A stretch of DNA of 64,000 bases, taken from positions 13,616,001 through 13,680,000 of the forward strand of contig CM034412.1 in NCBI GenBank assembly GCA_019925095.2. Direction: 5' to 3'. The stretch is from Dendrolimus kikuchii. Lineage: Eukaryota; Arthropoda; Insecta; Lepidoptera; Lasiocampidae. Within the stretch, counting starts at the first letter, position 1. Each line of letters begins with the position of its first letter. The notes beneath the pieces are model-generated. The model did no database searches, was not told where the DNA came from, and saw only the letters and a list, made by a program, of their open reading frames with translations. This document shows, one piece after another, positions 62,301-64,000 of this stretch. The translations under genes were made by a program, and so were the position numbers.

Positions 62301-63686
62301 TATCACATTCTCTACACCGTCCTGTGGATCTGCACTCGTCAGAGTAATGGGGTCCTAGACACTTACGGCACCGTTCATGAGCTTGGATAAAATCCCAGCG
62401 CCCTTGCGTAGGCTGTCTTAGGTATTCACCGCAGTTCAGCAACCTGTGTCCTCTAACGTGACACCAAGGGCAGTAATAATTATTGGTCGGTGCTGGTGGG
62501 TGGGCGGAATCTTGTGCTATGGGCTCGAAATATTGTGTAGACTGTGGGTATCCTTGAGCGTACTGTACAGGGTACGCTTGACTTTGTAGAGGATATGCAG
62601 GGCGCGTTAAAGGTGGGCGGACGGAAGTAGTGGGCTGAAAACGAACGTGCCGAATTTCTGGTCTGGGTGCAGAAGCGCGTGGTTGGTACCGTGCTGAGGG
62701 AGAAGCACGTTCAGTTTGTCTGTATGTCGGGCTGAGGGGAGGGGGGGGGTGGGTTATATGTCTCAGTTTCTGTGCAACGTGCATGGTCTTCTAAGAATGT
62801 GATTACATCCTTTAAGGTGGGCAGAGTGTCTGAAGACCCATGCGTTCGTTCAAATAATGTGCGAAGCTCGCCCTTTAACTTCCGCACTACTATTGACACT
62901 AGGACGTAGTCTGAGTCATGTAGTGGTAAGTTTAGGTTTTTAAGCGCCGATTGGGTTGAAATAAGAGGGGCTAAAAATAACTGTCTGATTTGTGAGCGGG
63001 TGGTGATGTGGGGTAACTCTAGTATCATATCTATAAACCTATCAATGAGAACTCGGCGATTTTCGTAGCGATTGGCAAGTGTTGTCATCGCTACATCGTA
63101 GTTCTCATCGGTAACCTTGAGGTGTGATACCATACTGAGAGCTTCTCCGGAGAGGCAAGAAAATAAATAGTGTAATTTAACTGCACCTGACAAATTACCG
63201 GCAGTGTCCGTAAGGCTTTTGAAAATTGTTATGAAAGCGAGCGAAGTCTCAAGTTAACTCTTGCGGGTTGTACGTTGTGTTACTTCAATACAAAAAGAAC
63301 TCTCATATCCGAATCATTAATCAAGCATCTATGTACAGTCCAGCATAATATTATCGGGGTCTGAACAGGCCAAGGGGTCTATTGTTTAATTACGGCTTCT
63401 GTGGTAGAGCGGGCTAAGTGTTAGCCGGCCGAACTTGCTGGAACGCAGAGTTGGATGGGGCCCCCGGGGTGGTCCGTTGTATATCATTCATCCATAACGC
63501 AAGTATAATTAGCTTAGTTTGGGGATATACAAAGTGTGTTTGTCTGCCGATTATTATTTATTTTTGAAATTATTATTTTCATTCAGTTGATCCAACTGTG
63601 CGACGGCCTAATGGCGTCCGGTGCTCATGTGGAATGCATAGCTGGCTTGGAACCAGTCGCAGTCCGAGTCTTCAGTAATATGAATG
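29323..63686 (+). CDS. htt: Huntingtin, N-terminal half (gene continues past window)
   Basis: Huntingtin is a large HEAT-repeat scaffold that works with HAP40 in vesicle transport and autophagy. Exons placed with GT/AG borders: 29323-29387, 29474-29615, 29781-29902, 30656-30873, 30961-31092, 32800-32933, 35445-35637, 37257-37408, 45843-45946/7, 47836-47960, 48805-49574, 50605-50801, 51740-51859, 52672-52927, 53200-53374, 54581-54832, 55414-55595, 56660-57187, 57878-58038 and 63587-63686 (about 1375 residues). Diagnostic matches to vertebrate huntingtin: [64 protein letters not shown] and [12 protein letters not shown]. All junctions agree in phase except 9/10 and 19/20 (see findings). The gene leaves the window after exon 20. 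Confidence 0.95.
30303..30562 (-). mobile_element. R1 repeat in htt intron 3
   Basis: Inverse, diverged copy lying about 90 bases upstream of the exon 4 acceptor (30655). It retains CCAGGTGGCCTGTCATAAGA and GTTGCCAGGTTCCAGAC and ends in an A-run. Confidence 0.75.
31290..32073 (-). mobile_element. Penelope-like retroelement, truncated 3' part with GIY-YIG domain
   Basis: A 143-codon open frame on the minus strand (32073-31642) reads [20 protein letters not shown] followed by TRVKEH, then EHTLDKPNH and [18 protein letters not shown]. This is the GIY-YIG endonuclease domain that Penelope-like elements carry after their reverse transcriptase. The RT itself is missing, so this is a 5'-truncated copy. 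Downstream (31640-31290) lies a non-coding tail with a 7-bp hairpin at 31353-31370, followed by GAAA in minus-strand sense, which resembles a degraded hammerhead motif. It lies in htt intron 5, antisense to the gene. Confidence 0.85.
32170..32368 (-). pseudogene. Mariner-type transposase N-terminal fragment
   Basis: From the ATG at 32368 the minus strand reads [20 protein letters not shown]. After one frame change near 32285 it reads [20 protein letters not shown] and then [12 protein letters not shown]. This is the paired helix-turn-helix end-binding region with the linker GRPR motif of mariner transposases. The catalytic part is absent. It probably belongs to the same family as the remnant at 1820-2458, which holds the complementary C-terminal part. 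Confidence 0.75.
33108..33361 (+). mobile_element. tRNA-derived SINE, family S1, intact Pol III boxes
   Basis: The A-box is TGGTTGAGCGG (33121-33131) and the B-box GGTTCGATTCC (33176-33186). A tRNA-unrelated body follows (GTCTGGGATCGGCCCCAGAG, TTGGGGATATACAATGTGTG) and ends in an (ATT)n tail. Other copies are at 46262-46485 (-), 48640-48790 (+, tail only), 57251-57340 (+, head only) and 63394-63560 (+, B-box lost). This copy keeps both promoter boxes. It lies in htt intron 6. Confidence 0.85.
33478..34232 (-). mobile_element. Family B MITE interrupted by a LINE insertion
   Basis: Read on the minus strand this copy matches 19974-20455, from the hairpin (34100-34232) to the far end GAAGTTTGACTCT near 33480. 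It is split at 33686-33990 by LINE sequence. The same strings (AATTAAAATGTACCTAACC, TAAATAAAAAATTA) lie contiguous in the uninterrupted copies, which fixes the insertion point. Confidence 0.8.
33686..33990 (-). mobile_element. 5'-truncated LINE 3' end nested in MITE
   Basis: The minus-strand frame reads [20 protein letters not shown], then [20 protein letters not shown] and [12 protein letters not shown]. This is the C-terminal tail of a non-LTR retrotransposon protein. The 3' end is a (TAAG)n tandem tail at 33685-33700. The frame is still open, so the insertion is fairly recent. It lies in htt intron 6. Confidence 0.8.
34340..34740 (+). repeat. Family E repeat in htt intron 6
   Basis: Markers GCGTTGCCAGCC, GGATGGGA-rich purine tract, AACTCTCATTCATTGTATAA and GTTCGATCGAACCGGCCC match the family copies at 8440-9340 and 56090-56360. 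A purine-rich block (34440-34560) of diverged GGGAT repeats lies inside it. Confidence 0.6.
36205..36420 (-). mobile_element. LINE 3' end fragment in htt intron 7
   Basis: Minus-strand sense reads [40 protein letters not shown] and AYPARELA before the stop. It is nearly identical to the fragment at 54345-54552, which also lies in an htt intron in the same orientation. Confidence 0.75.
36430..37256. other. htt intron 7, remainder
   Basis: No element recognised. An open minus-strand frame near 36455-36694 shows no family motif. The exon 8 acceptor TTTTGTAG closes the intron at 37256. Confidence 0.4.
37945..38069 (+). repeat. Interspersed repeat split by BEL1
   Basis: TCGCTAAAACTCGAGAACGG and TTTGTGGAAGTCCAGGGAAG are typical of short repeats common in lepidopteran DNA. 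BEL1 begins right after AGTTGAGTAAA. I found no clear continuation on the far side (45598 onward). Confidence 0.5.
38070..38998 (-). repeat. BEL1 LTR A (3' LTR)
   Basis: 929 bases, TG...CA bounded. It holds a minus-strand TATA-like CTATAAATATAGG near 38172-38184, AATAAA motifs in minus sense, and three tandem hairpins at 38537-38573, 38595-38632 and 38653-38690. The pol frame ends inside the LTR edge (38993). Small open frames on the minus strand here are by-products of the repeats. Confidence 0.9.
38537..38690. other. Three tandem covarying hairpins in the BEL1 LTR
   Basis: Each unit is CCGGGCT ... AGCCCGG or, in unit 2, CCGGGTT ... AACCCGG, a paired C-to-T and G-to-A change. Units 2 and 3 have a second inner stem, CAGGCG ... 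CGCCTG, around GCGTTCTGCA. The same array is at 44237-44390 (LTR B) and 45139-45291 (LTR C). The function is unknown. Packaging, dimerisation, RNA stability or translation control in the LTR transcript are possibilities. Confidence 0.85.
38993..43096 (-). CDS. BEL1 gag-pol polyprotein lacking RNase H
   Basis: This 1367-codon frame, uninterrupted, encodes in order: gag (DUF1759-like core, [20 protein letters not shown]), zinc knuckle ([13 protein letters not shown]), a second Cys/His cluster, aspartic protease ([13 protein letters not shown], about residue 425), reverse transcriptase (about 700-870, with NHYMDDYLQ near 840), then an abrupt passage to the integrase zinc-binding region (HEKLHHGG ... 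CLQC, about 1000-1040) and integrase core ([23 protein letters not shown] for D, D and E). Only ~160 residues separate YMDD and the integrase zinc region; BEL2 has ~485 there. The whole RNase H domain is therefore missing, in frame. The first ~25 codons overlap the end of the upstream gag frame and are probably not the natural start. Confidence 0.9.
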   Translation of the reverse strand: MVRETAANAGTTCHRTPPPAPPPPAPATLASDIGRMNERGQGVHVGNMARGQRVSERGPPARSNVMDVTSLAEAITEAARTSTRQAQRYMQELPTFNGNSGEWLSFQAAFRESGGSFSAGENVARLRRSLRGAALEAVSALLITQTGPEDILKALERRFGRPDALVLGEMEKMKTWTRVTDSPRDLCLFANKMANLVATIEVLNKPQYLHSPEMLRAAVEKLTPIVRNKWYDYAAMKTEGVPELKKLASFLNEEADKCAAYAPIERESEMARSKRRTEHIHIVNNDSERVNMRKSEPCPVCKRDHKLSDCRKFVGADVSARWDLAKKCKVCFRCLRSRHRRSSCRAPPCGVERCTLHHHRLLHHQRRPEVNEVSPSAVSVTSEPAGEVLASAINSVINDGRNKRRAYLKVAPVAITGPRGSRHTYALLDEGSTVTIIDAQLAEQLGLSGPRDPMKMQGVNGEESSHDYSMRVSARIRGSYETEEHTLRDARTIKNMSFFSQTVHRSDVQGCAHLQEIENVLIYERATPKILIGQDNWELIISNEVRKGPRHQPVASRTQLGWVLHGCRTSTTSPVVFCSHLSMMEEDHDPLEEIMKKYFALESLGIEPRTQVSDPQQRALEILEKKTRRLENGQFETGLLWKDESSPMPNNYENALKRLQNLEKKLDRDEELKAKYEERIENLMLSGYAERASTPPTSGRTWYLPHFAVVNPDKEKIRVVHDAAAKYHGRSLNDMLLPGPDLLRSLPGVIMKYRQYPVAVSADIKEMFMQVKIIEADRDALRFLWRGNRRDSEPPEEYRMTSLIFGATSSPCVALYVKNKNAREFENEDREAARAIVVNHYMDDYLQSLQTVEEARKMTAAVDNIQRRAGFQLRGWTSNYKEAISSFAPSGQTTVEIGGSEKENNVERKFKKINGKMLMLSERKLIALAQRESFGDKPLDTIRRRHNKGELAGLTIETDEHNILRLRGRIDEAQEISYEMANPAILDGKHKYTKLYIQHVHEKLHHGGVEMVVNELRQRLWVMKIRPSVKAVLRNCLQCRLRRAQPASPSTGSLPAARLAHHSRPFTFTGVDYFGPLEVTVGRHREKRYVALFTCMTSRALHLEVVASLSADSAINALRRFIARRGVPTELWSDNATCFRSADRELAEAGRAVEEEASRRQIAWRFLPPAAPFMAGAWERMVRTVKEALRVTLREQRPSDETLATLLAEVEATVNSRPLTHVAVGPDEPPAITPNLLLLGPNCHMPAPGNFEASDVTARAHWRRAQYLADVFWRRWVREYLPLLQYRREPYASGDNPKVGDLVIICDPNLPRNTWPRGRVTAVHPGRDGEVRVLDVTTASGRVLRRPTKRVVVLPIGESRDATAGEC
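43009..43611 (-). CDS. BEL1 gag N-terminus (separate frame)
   Basis: ATG at 43611 begins MPNTRSR, a common opening of BEL/Pao gag proteins. Then follow a KAT-repeat linker ([14 protein letters not shown]), a coiled coil ([20 protein letters not shown]), an acidic patch (SSDDDD) and a proline run. The frame meets the long polyprotein frame one register off at the C-rich run (43020-43050 on the plus strand as G runs of 4, 14 and 11). This is either a homopolymer length error, a mutation, or a slippery site. Confidence 0.8.
   Translation of the reverse strand: MPNTRSRIEKDAAQANKKSATEVATTSTTTGSVTAESGTETSSVKATTVKATTVKATAVKATPTASATTVKATMPVSVTDLQPQPPPVLREILRRKECTLEETSRPQSLRSTTSRRRLAELEAKERLAALKLKQLEAAVELEQARINRLQAESSDDDDVIEESELPSRRVDMWFERLPQTQEPHATEPPPPPPPPPPQRR
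43768..44639 (-). repeat. BEL1 LTR B (5' LTR, truncated)
   Basis: Identical to LTR A over long stretches, with a constant offset of 5700 bases from about 38150 to 38939. It differs in the CACGAACTACTCACGAACTA segment near its inner end. It lacks the outermost ~60 bases present in A and C, being joined instead to a copy of the element's leader at 44641. Confidence 0.9.
44741..45597 (-). repeat. BEL1-related LTR C (older copy)
   Basis: 857 bases, TGTCGGCGGG on the plus-strand left and GTCGTCAACA on the right. It shares the three hairpins (45139-45175, 45196-45233, 45254-45291) but carries many substitutions and indels relative to A and B. It represents an older related element. Confidence 0.9.
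45843..45981 (+). CDS. htt: htt exon 9 (donor uncertain)
   Basis: Opens after AAACAG at 45842 in phase 0 with exon 8 and reads [20 protein letters not shown], then [14 protein letters not shown]. This aligns with the vertebrate block that precedes RVSVK. Homology ends at Asn (45944). A donor there needs GT after AACAG, but the sequence is AACAGGGTG. The only good consensus donor, GTAAAT at 45982, leaves phase 1, while exon 10 needs phase 2. Confidence 0.7.
46262..46485 (-). mobile_element. tRNA-derived SINE, family S1
   Basis: Inverse copy in htt intron 9 with a degraded (ATT)n tail, body (TATCCCCAAATTAAGCAAGT) and tRNA-like head with B-box in inverse (GGAATCGAACC). The A-box is readable as TGGTTGAGCGG in minus sense. 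Confidence 0.85.
47095..47780. repeat. Repeat debris in htt intron 9
   Basis: 47095-47245 is family D (GTTTATCTGTTCGTTAGCGC, GTTCAACTTAACTGACCAAT), also at 23840-24000. 47500-47780 ends in ATGGCGCTGATAGTATTC and GACGCGGACGAAGTCGCGGG, a degraded common insect repeat. No gene is seen. Confidence 0.55.
47836..47960 (+). CDS. htt: htt exon 10
   Basis: It reads [20 protein letters not shown], then [12 protein letters not shown], the most recognisable huntingtin HEAT block in this part. The acceptor is TTTTCTAG; the first base completes a codon begun with two bases in exon 9. If exon 9 ended on AG, that codon would be AGA (Arg), as in the vertebrate sequence just before this block. Confidence 0.9.
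48640..48790 (+). mobile_element. SINE S1 tail fragment
   Basis: GTCTGGGATCGGACCTCAGA and TTAGGGATATACAATGCGTG match the S1 body, without the tRNA head. It ends 15 bases before the exon 11 acceptor (48804), so part of the polypyrimidine region of that intron may derive from SINE sequence. Confidence 0.75.
48805..49574 (+). CDS. htt: htt exon 11 with long disordered insert
   Basis: 770 bases. About the first 185 residues are low-complexity Ser/Asn/Lys/Asp-rich sequence ([31 protein letters not shown]). Then the HEAT block [20 protein letters not shown] with [13 protein letters not shown] and GDYSRW resumes, corresponding to the vertebrate DPQVRGA block. The disordered part sits between two HEAT repeats that are nearly adjacent in the vertebrate protein. 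Confidence 0.9.
50070..50590 (-). pseudogene. Decayed LINE reverse transcriptase C-terminus in htt intron 11
   Basis: Minus-strand pieces include [20 protein letters not shown] near 50540-50480 and [18 protein letters not shown] followed by [12 protein letters not shown] near 50205-50110. These are in order for a non-LTR retrotransposon protein end, with stops between. The remnant reaches to within about 15 bases of the exon 12 acceptor at 50604. Confidence 0.65.
53405..53690 (+). mobile_element. R1 repeat in htt intron 15
   Basis: It begins about 30 bases after the exon 15 donor (53375) with ATTTATTGCATGAGTTAGCA. It contains CCGGAACATAACTTAAGGTT and closes with TCACCTCTTACGTCAGGCCG and a tail TTCTTCCTGCACGGA. 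Confidence 0.8.
54345..54552 (-). mobile_element. LINE 3' end fragment next to the exon 16 acceptor
   Basis: Same C-terminal coding piece and short-repeat tail (ATACATACATACATAA) as at 36205-36420. Its 5' break (GTGTCGTGGCCTT) is followed after 27 bases by the exon 16 acceptor at 54580. The branch-point region of this intron may therefore lie inside LINE sequence. Confidence 0.75.
56090..56360 (+). repeat. Family E repeat in htt intron 17
   Basis: GGTTACCGTCGCCTATAGAC, GCGTTGCCAATCTCTAGGGT and TGAGAACTATGACACGGATC match the other E copies. A run of 16 G lies upstream at 55906-55921. Confidence 0.6.
56660..57187 (+). CDS. htt: htt exon 18, bridge and central HEAT block
   Basis: It reads [58 protein letters not shown], a Ser-rich stretch ([18 protein letters not shown]) and [14 protein letters not shown]. 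These correspond in order to the vertebrate huntingtin central region. The frame is uninterrupted; phase 0 at both ends. Confidence 0.95.
57251..57340 (+). mobile_element. SINE S1 head fragment
   Basis: GTGGTTGAGTAGGCTAAGCC and AGGTTCGATTTCTG retain A- and B-like boxes. The body is lost. It lies 63 bases after the exon 18 donor. Confidence 0.7.
58039..58731. other. htt intron 19, left part
   Basis: No repeat family or exon could be recognised. A 73-codon open frame at 58219-58440 has hydrophobic composition but no similarity to the huntingtin block expected here and no matching splice phases. Confidence 0.45.
58732..62136 (-). pseudogene. BEL2 pol: protease, RT, RNase H, truncated integrase
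   Basis: The frame is open from just after the gag stop (62137-62139) to 58732. Motifs in order, numbered from the first in-frame Met-like position at 61992: protease [12 protein letters not shown] (about 53), RT with [10 protein letters not shown] (about 474), RNase H with [38 protein letters not shown] and NPADCASRG, integrase zinc region ([12 protein letters not shown] ... [10 protein letters not shown], about 959 on) and the first core Asp (STDFAGPF). It ends at LQRFV followed by unrelated codons and TAA, so the other two catalytic residues are missing. RNase H is complete here, in contrast to BEL1. Confidence 0.9.
62137..62784 (-). pseudogene. BEL2 gag C-terminal part with zinc knuckles
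   Basis: After a Pro/Arg/Tyr-rich linker come [27 protein letters not shown] and [14 protein letters not shown], three knuckle-like units usual for BEL/Pao gag. The frame ends in TGA at 62139-62137, directly followed by CTA, and then continues open in the same frame into pol. Confidence 0.85.
62711..63255 (-). pseudogene. BEL2 gag core (DUF1759-like), N-terminally cut
   Basis: It reads [40 protein letters not shown] and [20 protein letters not shown], the BEL/Pao gag core. An in-frame stop lies just upstream at about 63255. The frame runs into a C9 run (plus-strand G at 62741-62749), where the next gag part continues one register off. Confidence 0.85.
63394..63560 (+). mobile_element. SINE S1 copy without B-box
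   Basis: A-box region GTGGTAGAGCGGGCTAAG is kept. The segment with the B-box is deleted, and the body GGGGATATACAAAGTGTG remains. It lies between BEL2 and htt exon 20. Confidence 0.8.
63587..63686 (+). CDS. htt: htt exon 20, last in window
   Basis: It reads [20 protein letters not shown], then [13 protein letters not shown], matching the vertebrate IIQLCDGIMASG block. The acceptor is TTTCATTCAG in phase 0, the donor GTGAGT at 63687 in phase 1. Exon 19 ends in phase 2, so at least one exon is missing before this one. Confidence 0.9.
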
Positions 63687-63694
63687 GTGAGTTT

Positions 63695-63990
63695 TTTTTA
63701 TATTGCATGAGTCCAGCAGACAGGCAGGCGGCCCACCTGATGGAAAGCGATCACCAACGCCTATGGACATTTGCAACACCAACGGTGCTACAAATGCGCT
63801 GCCGCTCTCTTAATGGAGACTGGAGCCTGGCCACTAATGCCGGAACACAACTCAAGGTTGTTACGGCGGCATACTTTAGACCAGAGGTGGTAGCCATCCA
63901 TCCATCAGACGGGCAAATATCCTACCACCTATGGCTATGGGTCGTTTTGTCACCTTTTACGTCAGTTCTTGCATGGAAAAATAAATTATA
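63695..63990 (+). mobile_element. R1 repeat in htt intron 20
   Basis: It begins within ten bases of the exon 20 donor: T-run, ATATTGCATGAGTCCAGCAG, then GGAAAGCGATCACCAACGCC and GGCTATGGGTCGTTTTGTCA. It is near full length and runs to close to the window end. Confidence 0.8.
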
Positions 63991-64000
63991 TTTTAAAAGC

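Larger units (their letters stand above)
58732..63255 (-). mobile_element. BEL2: Pao-type LTR retrotransposon, internal fragment
   Basis: Minus-strand order: gag core (63255-62711), zinc-knuckle region (62784-62137), then protease, RT, RNase H and start of integrase (to 58732). Both ends are cut inside coding sequence: gag opens directly after a stop at about 63255 without its N-terminus, and the integrase core breaks off after its first Asp. No LTR is present. The RT motif is FVDD, against YMDD in BEL1, so this is a different BEL/Pao lineage. It lies in htt intron 19, antisense. Confidence 0.9.

Overview
The window looks like insect nuclear DNA, most probably from a moth or butterfly. It is AT-rich, has intron-split genes with GT/AG borders, and is crowded with short interspersed repeats, LINE 3' fragments and fold-back elements. 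The lepidopteran assignment is inferred from the style of these repeats and has not been tested. Two host genes are clear. On the minus strand, 25081-28582 holds a complete five-exon gene for a PLP-homeostasis protein of the PLPBP/YggS family. On the plus strand, starting at 29323 and running off the right edge, is the N-terminal half of huntingtin (htt); 20 exons are placed. The two start codons face away from each other, 740 bases apart, so they may share a divergent promoter.

Layout. 1-10500: no host gene seen; a decayed mariner transposase, tRNA-like SINEs, fold-back/MITE elements, a ~205-base inverted repeat pair and a TATA-containing GC-rich block. 10550-16085: a Harbinger (PIF) DNA transposon with its two usual convergent genes, a Myb/SANT-like DNA-binding partner (broken by one frameshift) and a HARBI1-type nuclease that reads intact through five exons. 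16100-25000: nested LINE/SINE debris. 25081-28582: PLPBP. 29323-63686: huntingtin, with introns carrying a Penelope-like element 3' end, mariner and LINE pieces, SINEs and two BEL/Pao LTR retrotransposons. Both BEL/Pao elements are antisense to htt.

BEL1 (38070-45597) is young by its LTRs but lacks the RNase H part of its polyprotein. Its LTRs carry three tandem hairpins with a compensatory base pair, and its upstream end holds two LTRs in tandem. BEL2 (about 58735-63255) is an internal fragment cut off in gag and in the integrase core. Its gag and pol lie in one frame, separated only by a UGA stop followed by CUA, a known readthrough context.

Two points bear on the integrity of htt in this assembly. 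Exons 9 and 10 do not join in phase, and a one-base change in a GGG run at 45946-45948 would explain it. The exon expected between exons 19 and 20 is absent, exactly where BEL2 sits. Each could be an assembly error or a real lesion.
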